IMG/VR virus record: IMGVR_UViG_3300021960_000060 | Coordinates: 1 to 64,000 of that record | Origin: a virus | Length of the DNA: 64,000 nt | Reading direction: 5' to 3' (one strand) | Shown here: positions 56,495 to 64,000 of the stretch, piece after piece | Position numbering within the stretch: position 1 is the stretch's first letter | Layout: each line of letters starts with the position of its first letter | The notes under the pieces: generated by a model | What the model was told of the DNA's origin: nothing | What the model saw: the letters and a program-made list of their open reading frames with translations, nothing else | Databases searched by the model: none | Translations under genes and position numbers: made by a program

Positions 56495-57163
56495 CTATGT
56501 AGTTGATATTCCTAAATCAGTTCTCATGCGTACTATCATATCACTTTGATGACCATCAGTATCTTTGAGATATTGTAGATAATCACTAAAATCTTCATCT
56601 ACATGATATCTAAATGTACTTTGAGTGACTCCATCAGGGAATTCTACGGGAGTACTAAATGTTACAGTCTTAGCAGTATTATCAACTGTTGGACTTCCAT
56701 TTTCCAGTGCATTGATCGTAACTTTTAAGTTGGCATTTGCTGCAGTCCAATGGTCATACAATTCTTGAGTTGATTCAATATCTGCATATAAAGATGCAGA
56801 AGCTACTGGTCTTGGAAGATCTGTTAAATTGACAGTTTGATCAGGAACTTCAGCAGGAGTTGGTGCTGAACCTGCAGCTGCATCAATCTGTGCTTGCAAT
56901 TCTGCTAATTTTCTTGCCTCTTCTTTTTCTCTTGCCTCCTTATGTGGTTCCTCTTGAGCATGAATCAAATCACGAATAATGGAATAATTATCTGAGTCAA
57001 TATTGATGAATTGATTATTATAGTAATAATCCCCAATTGCAGGTGATCCAGAAGATATTTCAGTCCACTCTAGACCACTAGTTCTTACGAAGTTTTCATC
57101 TGTTGAGATATCAATCACAACATTAATTCCATAGATATTTTGTTTTGTTCTTATGTAACTCAT
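56495..57163 (-). CDS. Tail-fibre-region protein (222 residues)
   Basis: MSYIRTKQNIYGINVVIDIS opens a two-part protein: a beta-rich N-terminal 75 residues, a charged helical linker with KEAREKEEARKLAELQAQID, and an Ala/Asp-rich C-terminal domain (LYDHWTAANANLKVTINALE). It lies just downstream of the Gly/Cys-rich adhesin gene and just upstream of the GT9 gene. It may be a tail-fibre assembly factor or fibre component. I recognise no family with certainty. Confidence 0.65.
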   Translation of the reverse strand: MSYIRTKQNIYGINVVIDISTDENFVRTSGLEWTEISSGSPAIGDYYYNNQFINIDSDNYSIIRDLIHAQEEPHKEAREKEEARKLAELQAQIDAAAGSAPTPAEVPDQTVNLTDLPRPVASASLYADIESTQELYDHWTAANANLKVTINALENGSPTVDNTAKTVTFSTPVEFPDGVTQSTFRYHVDEDFSDYLQYLKDTDGHQSDMIVRMRTDLGISTT

Positions 57164-57172
57164 TTACTTACC

Positions 57173-58765
57173 TCAGTATAATAGTACGACTACGCCACTT
57201 CCTGCAGCAGGATATTTTCTATTTCCTCCACCACCATAACCAGCACTGGTTGTAATACCTGCACCATTACCATAAGCAATATCAGAAATATTTGCATCAT
57301 TTTCATCAACTAGTGTGGATGTTGGAATAATATACTCTTCTGAATAATTTGCAGTTTTATCTTGAATAAATCCTAAGTTGTGTGATCTCTTGTAAGTTAT
57401 TGTGCTTCCAGACTCATGAACTAATCCATATGGACTACAGAAGCAATGAGCAGTTCCAGATTGTGCTGTTCCAAAGTAATAGGTATATGCAAATCCCATA
57501 CATGTATAGCACCAACTTTGATTACCGCATGTTCCTGTAAATGATGAACAAGTTGAGAAGCATCCAGGAAGTACGTCAGTACAAATATATGAACAACCAC
57601 TTCCACCAAAGGAATAATCATAACCATAATTGGTGTAGGTGTAGCACATATGTAGAGCACTACCTCCACCACCTCCAGTGGTTTTACTAACACCAACTTC
57701 AGTGACTATTTTTTCTACACTTCCAGATTTTCCATCATCAGCACTTGTTCCTGCTTGAGCACCAATTCCCATTGGAGTTTCATTATGGAATAAATCTGCA
57801 GCACCATCTGCAATACTATCAATAGTTGCTGATCCAACAAATCCATAAGTAGAATTCTTTTGATTTCTACCTTTGAAAACATATTCAGATACGTTAGAAT
57901 CTGCTAGGGCACATGCACAAAGATTGGTAATATTGCCACAAAGATAATAACAATAACAACCTACAAATGAAGTTCCACCAAATTGAGATCCACCAAATGT
58001 AGTGTGATATCCTCTATTTGCACATCCACAAGTTACTGTTGGATTAATCCAACAGGCACTTTGATTGCCACTGGCTCCACCTCCTCCACCAGATCTAATA
58101 CCATCAACACAAGAATCATATAAAAATTCTGGAATTAGAAGACCATCTCCACCTTCTCTATTAATATCTCCCCCACTTGCAGTTCCTCCTTTATTATAAT
58201 ATCCAGAGATATTATTTGCATAACCACAAACAGGAAGGGAAAAACCAAAGGCAACTGGATTATCATTTGATGCATCTCTTGCTGTTGAATTACTAGTACA
58301 TGCCCAAGTATGTGCAGATTCTGTTGCATTTGCTGCAGATATAGTAGTGAATCCATCACCAGCAACACTACTGGCACTTAATCCGCCAACAGATCCAACA
58401 TTAATTGTTAATGTCTTTCCTGGTACATCTTCATCTGAAGTGAATGTCTTCTCTGAATATGCTCCACCAGCGCCAGTTAAATGACCAGTAAAGCACACTG
58501 AATATGTTTTATTGGGAAATGCAACGCCAGAGCAACAATCAGAGGATACATGGCAATATGTCCCTGTTCTATAGCAAGATCCAGCACCAATTACAATTGC
58601 TTTTACGTTAGTTGATGACGATGGTACATCAAACGTTGTTGCTCCTGGAGTAGAGAAGACTTTTACATTTGAAAATACTCCACCACCACCACCACCACTA
58701 CTACCGCCACCTCCTCCAGAGGATCCTTTTGTTCTACCAGCTGCAGTTCCTAAAAATCTTCCCAT
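57173..58765 (-). CDS. Glycine- and cysteine-rich tail-tip/adhesin protein
   Basis: A 530-residue protein with a polyglycine N-terminus (SSGGGGGSSGGGGGGVFS), many GGG blocks and a closing NRKYPAAGSGVVVLLY that is typical of glycine-rich fibre tips (polyglycine sandwich, as in gp38-type adhesins). It has about 26 cysteines, very many for a phage protein, several in pairs (CYCYYLC, NLCACAL, WCYTCMG). These may bind metal or form disulphides after release. It is encoded among fibre genes, so it is a candidate receptor-binding tip. Cysteine density varies along the chain, suggesting diversifying domains. Confidence 0.78.
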   Translation of the reverse strand: MGRFLGTAAGRTKGSSGGGGGSSGGGGGGVFSNVKVFSTPGATTFDVPSSSTNVKAIVIGAGSCYRTGTYCHVSSDCCSGVAFPNKTYSVCFTGHLTGAGGAYSEKTFTSDEDVPGKTLTINVGSVGGLSASSVAGDGFTTISAANATESAHTWACTSNSTARDASNDNPVAFGFSLPVCGYANNISGYYNKGGTASGGDINREGGDGLLIPEFLYDSCVDGIRSGGGGGASGNQSACWINPTVTCGCANRGYHTTFGGSQFGGTSFVGCYCYYLCGNITNLCACALADSNVSEYVFKGRNQKNSTYGFVGSATIDSIADGAADLFHNETPMGIGAQAGTSADDGKSGSVEKIVTEVGVSKTTGGGGGSALHMCYTYTNYGYDYSFGGSGCSYICTDVLPGCFSTCSSFTGTCGNQSWCYTCMGFAYTYYFGTAQSGTAHCFCSPYGLVHESGSTITYKRSHNLGFIQDKTANYSEEYIIPTSTLVDENDANISDIAYGNGAGITTSAGYGGGGNRKYPAAGSGVVVLLY

Positions 58766-58778
58766 AGTATTTTACCTC

Positions 58779-59099
58779 TTATGCGGATTCTTCGATACCA
58801 TAAACTGCCACAGAAACATCAGTGGTTGATGCATATGCAACGACATTCTTTGAGGAATTAATTACAACACCTGTTCTTTCTAGAACACCTTGAGCACTCA
58901 GTGACGCTTCATATTCAATATACTCTGCATTTACTGGAGTATCACTTGCAGAAATAGCCAGTCTTACAGTTGCAGCTGCCGCAGATCTATTTAAAATATT
59001 GATGTTTGTTACAGCAAGAGTGGATGCTGGTACAGTATAAACAGTGTGATTTGTTGATGCTGTAGAAATTCCTACTTGCCCTAAGATGCCGGACGCCAT
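58779..59099 (-). CDS. Small virion protein (fibre-associated, 106 residues)
   Basis: MASGILGQVGISTASTNHTV, YTVPASTLAVTNINILNRSA and ATVRLAISASDTPVNAEYIE. It is a beta-sandwich protein; this opening with VYTVPA followed by ..V.NILNR....ATVR.AI is a pattern I know from cyanophage structural proteins. A perfect late promoter TATAAATA lies 24 bases upstream. It and the 113-residue protein at 60196-60537 share the same layout. Confidence 0.82.
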   Translation of the reverse strand: MASGILGQVGISTASTNHTVYTVPASTLAVTNINILNRSAAAATVRLAISASDTPVNAEYIEYEASLSAQGVLERTGVVINSSKNVVAYASTTDVSVAVYGIEESA

Positions 59100-59122
59100 G
59101 TAAAAAATACTCTAATCTGTTG

Positions 59123-59130
59123 TATTTATA
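59123..59130 (-). promoter_or_regulatory. Canonical late promoter TATAAATA
   Basis: Minus strand AAATATAAATACAACAG, 24 bases before the ATG at 59099. Confidence 0.8.
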
Positions 59131-59135
59131 TTTAA

Positions 59136-59318
59136 CTAGTTAAAAGAACTATGGAAAAATGATTTTGTGGTGACACCACTTCCCTTTTCTTTAATTTCTC
59201 CATTAACATCTAATGCTGATGTTGGACTTGATGATTGAATTCCAACACGACTGTGTGTAACATCAGAAAAGATATTTCCCTTTGACACTAAATTGGCAGA
59301 TTGTCTTGTTTTTCCCAT
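59136..59318 (-). CDS. Short fibre-type protein with SPTSALDVNG motif
   Basis: A 60-residue protein, MGKTRQSANLVSKGNIFSDV then THSRVGIQSSSPTSALDVNG. The RVGI...SPTSALDVNG motif normally sits in long tail fibres just before a coiled or chaperone (S74) domain; here it is on its own and ends after KSFFHSSFN. It could be a detached fibre segment, a connector or a decayed fibre. A late-like box lies 20 bases upstream. Confidence 0.68.
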   Translation of the reverse strand: MGKTRQSANLVSKGNIFSDVTHSRVGIQSSSPTSALDVNGEIKEKGSGVTTKSFFHSSFN

Positions 59319-59336
59319 TTCAGTATCTTTTATTTG

Positions 59337-59343
59337 TATTTAG
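59337..59343 (-). promoter_or_regulatory. Late-promoter-like CTAAATA
   Basis: Minus strand TATCTAAATACAAATAAA, 19 bases before the ATG at 59318. One base off the NATAAATA consensus. Confidence 0.4.
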
Positions 59344-60194
59344 ATATTAACAGTACCAATTCCAGATCGTAAAGATACTGTGAAAGCGATTCCAGTTATA
59401 TTTTGAGTAAGAACTCCTGATCTTGTTGCAATTGATAATGCAGCTGCCGGTCCTGCGGCACCTGTTGAACCAATTCCCATTGTATATTCTACAACATCTA
59501 ATATGTCTCCTTCATTAGCAGCAGTTGCAAGAACAACTGTTGATCCATTACTTGCAATAAATTCACTTCCATTCAATCTAATACCATTTAGATATACGTC
59601 TATATTGCCTGCAGTATAACCACCAGAAATAGTAAATGTTTGTTGTCCTTGAGTTGCAGTTGCTGTTTTTTCTGCTTTTCCTGGACCTGTAGTCTCCTCT
59701 TCTTCTGGAGAACTATATGGAGCAGCATCAACCCATACAGATGTTGATCCAATACCTAATGTTGGTTCATCATAATAAACAAATATTCTACCAAAATCTG
59801 TACTATACCAAAGATCACCTGATGATGGATCTACGGGAGCAGTTTGTCCAATAGAAACTGTTGATGATCCACTATTACTTGCGCCAGATGCATTTGATGG
59901 AGATGCATCTACCCATTGAGCACTACTTCCATCATCGTAATAAACAAAAGTTCTACCTTCTTCAGAATTGTACCATAAAGATCCTGAATATGGTGATCCT
60001 GGTGCAGTAGTTGAAATTGAAATACCACCAGCAGAAATGTTAGTTAAATTACTACCATCACCAACAAATGATGTTGCAGTAACAATTCCAGTAAAATTAG
60101 AGTTACCAACGACCTCTAATACTGCCTTATTTTCACTATAAGATACAATACCAACTTTGAGTTCTCGTTCTCGGCCGCTTAGAAACTTAGACAT
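59340..60194 (-). CDS. Tail-fibre-like protein (284 residues)
   Basis: MSKFLSGRERELKVGIVSYS opens a fibre protein with GIVTATSFVGDGSNLTNIS and two repeats of the SG.LWYN...GR.FVYYD..... QWVDASP kind (residues 75-100 and 130-160). These are the usual cyanophage fibre modules. The C-terminal part has ATATQGQQTFTISGGYTAGN and YLNGIRLNGSEF, a recognisable fibre beta domain. It is two bases from the next upstream gene. Confidence 0.82.
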   Translation of the reverse strand: MSKFLSGRERELKVGIVSYSENKAVLEVVGNSNFTGIVTATSFVGDGSNLTNISAGGISISTTAPGSPYSGSLWYNSEEGRTFVYYDDGSSAQWVDASPSNASGASNSGSSTVSIGQTAPVDPSSGDLWYSTDFGRIFVYYDEPTLGIGSTSVWVDAAPYSSPEEEETTGPGKAEKTATATQGQQTFTISGGYTAGNIDVYLNGIRLNGSEFIASNGSTVVLATAANEGDILDVVEYTMGIGSTGAAGPAAALSIATRSGVLTQNITGIAFTVSLRSGIGTVNI

Positions 60195-60195
60195 A

Positions 60196-60537
60196 TCAGT
60201 TCAGAGTCTCCAATACACTAACAATACACTTTACATTGCTGGCATTATTTGCTGATAAAACAATTACATCACTTGGTTCTAACACCAACTTACCATTTAC
60301 AACACTTGCAGTGTCATTTGCTGCAACAGGGAAGTCTTTTACAATTTCTGTTGTAACTGCTGTTCCTGTTGATGATCTCTCATGAGATACTGTGACTGTA
60401 TATGTATCTGATCCTACATTTGCCACCTGAGCAAGTAATACAATGCCACTATATCCAGTGGGTGCAGTGTAGATACCTACCGGTGATGTTGATGCAACCT
60501 TTGTGATTGTTTTGTAATTGTTAAGTGCGAGTGCCAT
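60196..60537 (-). CDS. Small virion protein (113 residues)
   Basis: MALALNNYKTITKVASTSPV then GIYTAPTGYSGIVLLAQVAN and VTVSHERSSTGTAVTTEIVK. Beta-sandwich with the GIYTAP.GY.GIVL.AQ.ANV pattern, paired in layout with the 106-residue protein at 58779-59099. Such proteins are regular in cyanophage fibre clusters. It lies between two fibre genes with two to four base gaps. Confidence 0.82.
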   Translation of the reverse strand: MALALNNYKTITKVASTSPVGIYTAPTGYSGIVLLAQVANVGSDTYTVTVSHERSSTGTAVTTEIVKDFPVAANDTASVVNGKLVLEPSDVIVLSANNASNVKCIVSVLETLN

Positions 60538-60541
60538 TTTA

Positions 60542-62113
60542 TTAGTTTCCTCCTAATGCTAAGATGAGTGGCGTTACGTTTGCATACAAACTCTTGGTAT
60601 ATGCATTACCAGAAATATCACCAGTGCTTTGGTTAATAGTAACCCCATCACCAATTCTGAAGTTACCTGCCTGATCTGTGCTGGTATAAACAACCAGGCC
60701 ACCACTTCTCATATCTATTTCATTTGCCTGGATAGCAACTCCACCAGTGGAAGGTAGAGCATTTGCGATTGTGACACCAGAACCAATGTATTCAAATGAA
60801 TGTCCTGATGCCAAAATACGACTTTGTTTGAATACTGGTGCTGTAGTTCCAACACCAACTGCATATGGTAGATTTTCTGTTATTGTAACAGTTGAAATGC
60901 CATTTGTAGGAGTTGTTGCACTTTCAATAGAATAATATTTTGCTATGGTTTCAATGGATAGTGACAAACCACTACCACCTCCACCACTAGTAGTGATTCC
61001 AGGAGTAGAAGTATATCCTCTACCATTTGAAACAATATCGACAGAAGTAACAACACCATCAGTAAGTGTTGCTACTGCCTGAGCAGCAATACCCCAATCA
61101 GTTGATGGATCTGCAATGACTAATGTTGGGGATGAAGTATATCCAGATCCACCATCATTAATCGTTATCTTATTAACTTCATAGTACAGATTATCAAAGT
61201 ACATTACCTGACCATTATATGGCCTGTTTGTTCCTACACCTGCGATTGCAAATGAAGAACTATTTGCTGATGCTGCTGTGGTAATAACACCAACATATTG
61301 CTCAGATCCAACACCTTCAGCAACTAATCCATAGTTACCAAATGATGAGTTTGAGTTAGTTAGATCGCATTGACCACCAGATCCACAATAGATTGCAACA
61401 TCATTACAAATCGTGAATACTGAAACTAACTGAGCATATCCTTCGTTTGTAATTGATACTCCAATGCCACCTTGATTGTATTGAGTATAACTATCAACAA
61501 CCATACTCTTAAGATTTCCTGTTGCATGAGCACCATTGATCCTCATTCCAGTGCTATTTTGAATGAAGTTGGTGCAGTTCTGAACATATGGTGATTGTGT
61601 TATATTTCCTGCACCTGCTGGATTAAATGCTATCATTGCACCAGTATTTGCAGAACCCACAAAAGAAAGTTCTGTGATGTAGTTTCCATTAGTTACATGG
61701 AAAAGATCATCAGCATTTGATGGAGTAACTGATACTTCTCTTAGATTATCTCCAACAATACTAACTTGAGCAGGTAAAACAATTGGATTGTCTTCTGTAT
61801 ATGTACCTGCGGATATTTTAATTACTGTCCCTGTTGATGCACTAGCAACTGCTGATTTGATTGTTGCCTTTGCATCACCTAGTTTTTTACCTGTGTTATC
61901 ATCATTTCCATCTTCTGTCACGTATAGTACATTGGAAACTGTAGATCCAGCACCAAGACTAACAATATCTGTGGCAATACCTGACCTTTCTCTGCGAGTA
62001 TAGAGTTCACCATCAGTGGTGTTAAGAGCTAATTCGCCTAAATTAATATTTCCTGTTGTTGGTTTTTTACCAGCAACAGCTGAGCGTTTAATCTTAATTA
62101 TAGGATCAGCCAT
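60542..62113 (-). CDS. Tail fibre with beta-helix domain and glycine repeats
   Basis: A 523-residue fibre protein. The N-terminus IIKIKRSAVAGKKPTTGNIN then LGELALNTTDGELYTRRER is the phage fibre/phosphatase-lid start. Residues 60-300 (VTEDGNDDNTGKKLGDAKAT, SAVASASTGTVIKISAGTYT) form a right-handed beta-helix. The segment about 330-370 has GSGYTSSPTLVIADP and GRGYTSTPGITTSG repeats of the same family as in gp14. An RIGDGVTINQSTGDISGNAY C-terminus is common to cyanophage fibres. Late box upstream. Confidence 0.85.
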   Translation of the reverse strand: MADPIIKIKRSAVAGKKPTTGNINLGELALNTTDGELYTRRERSGIATDIVSLGAGSTVSNVLYVTEDGNDDNTGKKLGDAKATIKSAVASASTGTVIKISAGTYTEDNPIVLPAQVSIVGDNLREVSVTPSNADDLFHVTNGNYITELSFVGSANTGAMIAFNPAGAGNITQSPYVQNCTNFIQNSTGMRINGAHATGNLKSMVVDSYTQYNQGGIGVSITNEGYAQLVSVFTICNDVAIYCGSGGQCDLTNSNSSFGNYGLVAEGVGSEQYVGVITTAASANSSSFAIAGVGTNRPYNGQVMYFDNLYYEVNKITINDGGSGYTSSPTLVIADPSTDWGIAAQAVATLTDGVVTSVDIVSNGRGYTSTPGITTSGGGGSGLSLSIETIAKYYSIESATTPTNGISTVTITENLPYAVGVGTTAPVFKQSRILASGHSFEYIGSGVTIANALPSTGGVAIQANEIDMRSGGLVVYTSTDQAGNFRIGDGVTINQSTGDISGNAYTKSLYANVTPLILALGGN

Positions 62114-62172
62114 TCAATCCTCGCATGGGTGGTATGTACCTTAGAATCTAGTATATACTAGATGTGTTAGTA

Positions 62173-62180
62173 ATATTTAT
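62173..62180 (-). promoter_or_regulatory. Late promoter GATAAATA
   Basis: Minus strand CTGATAAATATTACTAAC, 60 bases before the ATG at 62113. Confidence 0.6.
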
Positions 62181-62383
62181 CAGGAAAATTCTTCCTCAGT
62201 TTTTGAAGATTTGCGTGTTCCAACTTTTGGCTGTGCCTCAAGTTGTTCAATCTTCTTTGACAAAACTTCAATCGTTTGTCTATATTTTAATTCTCTTGCC
62301 TCTAGAGCAACGTTTTGATTAATTTGATCAAATAGTTTAGTTTGATATACTGAAATCAAATTCTTATAGTCTTGTTCATCCAT
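62180..62383 (-). CDS. 67-residue coiled-coil protein
   Basis: MDEQDYKNLISVYQTKLFDQ, INQNVALEARELKYRQTIEV and LSKKIEQLEAQPKVGTRKSS. A continuous coiled coil (residues 10-50) with a basic/acidic tail KTEEEFS. Similar Y..K.F...NQN..LE...... peptides occur near cyanophage fibre genes, as I recall, perhaps as fibre trimerisation or chaperone helices. A terminator sits one base upstream of its ATG. Confidence 0.75.
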   Translation of the reverse strand: MDEQDYKNLISVYQTKLFDQINQNVALEARELKYRQTIEVLSKKIEQLEAQPKVGTRKSSKTEEEFS

Positions 62384-62409
62384 AAAAAAAGAGGGAGACT
62401 TGCTCCCTC
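62384..62409 (-). terminator. Intrinsic terminator after fibre gene 62433-63911
   Basis: Minus strand GAGGGAG-CAAGT-CTCCCTC followed by TTTTTTT: perfect 7-bp stem and U tract. Confidence 0.9.
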
Positions 62410-62417
62410 TATTTAGA
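62410..62417 (-). promoter_or_regulatory. Late-promoter-like TCTAAATA
   Basis: Minus strand AATCTAAATAGAGGG, at the foot of the terminator stem and 27 bases before the ATG at 62383; one base off consensus. Confidence 0.35.
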
Positions 62418-62432
62418 TTATGTTAGTTAAGA

Positions 62433-63911
62433 TCAGAATGTACCGCCATCAATGGTGACATTTGTTATAACAATTGATCCACTATCACAACTAATAACTT
62501 CAGTTGCACTTCCAAGACATCCATTGACATATAAAGATGCAACTTCTAATGCACCACTAGTGTTGTTTGTTAAGACACCAGTTGACTCTGAAACATCTGC
62601 AGAAACAACAATTCTAGATGTACTATCATCCCAGTAAATTGCTGCTTTCTTAGCAGAACCAGAATAATAATTAAACAGAACACCAATATCCTTATCTAAG
62701 TCAGATCCAGGAACGGATCCATCAACCATGCCAAGATCAAGGAGTTGGTCTTCAATGGTTGTTGTTGATGTATTAACCTGAGTTGTGGATCCATTGACAT
62801 AAAGGTTTCCACTAACAGTTAAGTTGTTGGAAACAGTAACATCATTAGGAAGTCCATAAGTAATTGATTGACCAGAAACGGTTACATCAATTTCATTTGC
62901 TGTTCCAGCGAAAGTCATTGTCTGTGATGTAGCCACAGAACCACCGCCACCACCAGTACCATTAGTACCTTCTGCAGTGGTGATTGTTAAGTCAACAGCA
63001 GCAATTGCAGTATCAGTATAATCCTTTACAGCAGCTGAGGTTGGTAAAGTTGTATCATTATCATTTGAAGCAATGCCCTCACCCTCAGTAACGATTGCAG
63101 AGGCAGCAAAGTCAGCAACTTCTACATTAGAAAGTGAGTTTCCAGTTCCGTTTGCATCAAATGTCTTATTGGTTAAGGTATCAGTTGATGATGCAGTGAT
63201 GAATGCTGATGTAGTATTGTCATAGTTTGCAAGGTCATTGTCAACTACAAAATCATATTCTGCATTTGCATCATCATATGAAACTGTAATCAGTGTTTGT
63301 GTGCCAGTTGTAATTGCAGCACCAACAATGTCCTCAATTCTTTCTGCATTAAGTGTTACAGCACCAGATGATACAGTAAAATCAGTAGCATCAAATGATG
63401 CAACACCTTTGTTGGAATCTGTTGCGTCTTCGGCAGAAATGGTGATTGTATTGTCTGTTACTGCAGTATCAATACCTTCACCACCAGAAACAGTTAAAGT
63501 ATCTGTAAGAAGTGCAACAGTGTCAGTGCCACTGTCACCTGCCATATTCAGGTTTGCAGCAGCATCAATGAATGACAGTGTTCCTGAGCCATTCGTTGCA
63601 AGAACCTGACCGCTAGAACCATCAGTTCCTGGCATTGTGTAGGTAACAATACCAGCAAGACTATCTGGAGACTTGATGGTTACATATGACGAACCATTTG
63701 AGGTTCCTTCAACTAAATTTACACCACTACCTGTTGAAGTGCTTTCTCTAGTCCAGTAACGATGTGAACCGAAGAATTTATTACCTGCAGAGGTACTGTT
63801 TAGACCAACATATAGTTCATGTGTGTCTGTAGTAAGGGCGGGTTCACCAGCCTGCAAAGCAGGAAGATTGCTAAAGGCACCCCTCTTAAACTGAATTACT
63901 GGAGAAGCCAT
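62433..63911 (-). CDS. Tail-fibre-like protein (492 residues)
   Basis: MASPVIQFKRGAFSNLPALQ and AGEPALTTDTHELYVGLNST is the classical phage fibre N-terminus. The middle is Thr/Asp/Ser-rich beta sequence with SSTDTLTNKTFDANGTGNSL and LTVSGNLYVNGSTTQVNTST, both fibre modules. It ends SLYVNGCLGSATEVISCDSG then ITNVTIDGGTF. The partial gene upstream ends NVSFSGLDAGTF, so it is likely a paralogue. A late box AATAAATA is 29 bases upstream. Confidence 0.85.
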   Translation of the reverse strand: MASPVIQFKRGAFSNLPALQAGEPALTTDTHELYVGLNSTSAGNKFFGSHRYWTRESTSTGSGVNLVEGTSNGSSYVTIKSPDSLAGIVTYTMPGTDGSSGQVLATNGSGTLSFIDAAANLNMAGDSGTDTVALLTDTLTVSGGEGIDTAVTDNTITISAEDATDSNKGVASFDATDFTVSSGAVTLNAERIEDIVGAAITTGTQTLITVSYDDANAEYDFVVDNDLANYDNTTSAFITASSTDTLTNKTFDANGTGNSLSNVEVADFAASAIVTEGEGIASNDNDTTLPTSAAVKDYTDTAIAAVDLTITTAEGTNGTGGGGGSVATSQTMTFAGTANEIDVTVSGQSITYGLPNDVTVSNNLTVSGNLYVNGSTTQVNTSTTTIEDQLLDLGMVDGSVPGSDLDKDIGVLFNYYSGSAKKAAIYWDDSTSRIVVSADVSESTGVLTNNTSGALEVASLYVNGCLGSATEVISCDSGSIVITNVTIDGGTF

Positions 63912-63939
63912 GCTTATCTATAGATTTTTAAGTTATTAT

Positions 63940-63947
63940 TATTTATT
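63940..63947 (-). promoter_or_regulatory. Late promoter AATAAATA
   Basis: Minus strand GTAATAAATAATAATAAC, 29 bases before the ATG at 63911. Confidence 0.65.
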
Positions 63948-63949
63948 AC

Positions 63950-64000
63950 TTAAAAAGTCCCGGCATCTAAACCAGAGAAACTCACATTGTTAATGTCAAT
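63950..64000 (-). CDS. C-terminal end of a fibre-like gene (runs off window)
   Basis: The last 16 residues, ending DINNVSFSGLDAGTF, are visible before the TAA at 63950. The end resembles the C-terminus of the next fibre gene (NVTIDGGTF), so this is probably another fibre protein. Frame is inferred from the open run to the window edge. Confidence 0.55.
   Translation of the reverse strand: MDINNVSFSGLDAGTF

Overview
The window is part of the genome of a T4-like myovirus, most probably a marine cyanophage infecting Prochlorococcus or Synechococcus. The evidence is a T4-order set of neck and baseplate genes (gp6, a gp7-like protein, gp8, gp13, gp14, gp15, gp16, gp25), low G+C content, very large glycine-repeat-bearing structural proteins, a plant-type [2Fe-2S] ferredoxin, a NodU-type carbamoyltransferase, and many small proteins of the kind seen in cyanomyoviruses. 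Almost everything lies on the minus strand. The only convincing plus-strand genes are the pair at 52429-53888. I saw no tRNA, rRNA, CRISPR array or insertion sequence. Family names come from reading the proteins; no database search was possible.

Layout from low to high coordinates. (1) 1-7505: end of the neck/packaging block read right to left (gp13, gp14, gp15, gp16), then a set of proteins of unknown function sitting where the large terminase might be expected, two of them starting with T4-type capsid-targeting peptides. (2) 7495-31348: baseplate block with a 2487-residue DUF4815-like protein, gp8, a 4005-residue gp7-like protein, gp6 and gp25. (3) 31398-33570: small conserved genes and a GT-A-type glycosyltransferase-like gene. 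(4) 33755-52129: an accessory and early region packed with very small genes, often coupled by ATGA or TAATG overlaps, interrupted by larger genes: a ligase-like KxDG protein, an SF2 helicase, a DUF262/GmrS-like protein, a basic internal-protein candidate, a three-gene operon (SF2 helicase, methyltransferase-like protein, Mom-like DNA modification protein), ferredoxin and a SET-domain protein. (5) 52429-56473: two paralogous plus-strand genes of unknown function converging on a carbamoyltransferase and a GT9-like glycosyltransferase. (6) 56495-64000: tail-fibre and adhesin genes.

Regulation can be read in several layers. Host-like TTGACA-17 bp-TATAAT promoters mark early units. T4-type late promoters (NATAAATA) mark structural genes and some small genes. 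A third element, TTACTCACCTCTAAACTGT, occurs eight times between genes of region 4 and resembles no T4 promoter class I know. Four short leaders share CACTAACTAACA just before start codons. Two intrinsic terminators carry a TTGACA box in the hairpin loop with a -10 box 17 bp downstream, so termination and re-initiation seem nested.

The best candidate for an undescribed system is the operon at 45367-49128, in which a Mom-like acyl-adenine modification enzyme overlaps genes for a methyltransferase-like protein lacking the usual catalytic motif and for a 752-residue SF2 ATPase. Together with the DUF262 protein, the ligase-like protein and the second helicase, this suggests a sizeable DNA modification or anti-defence arsenal.
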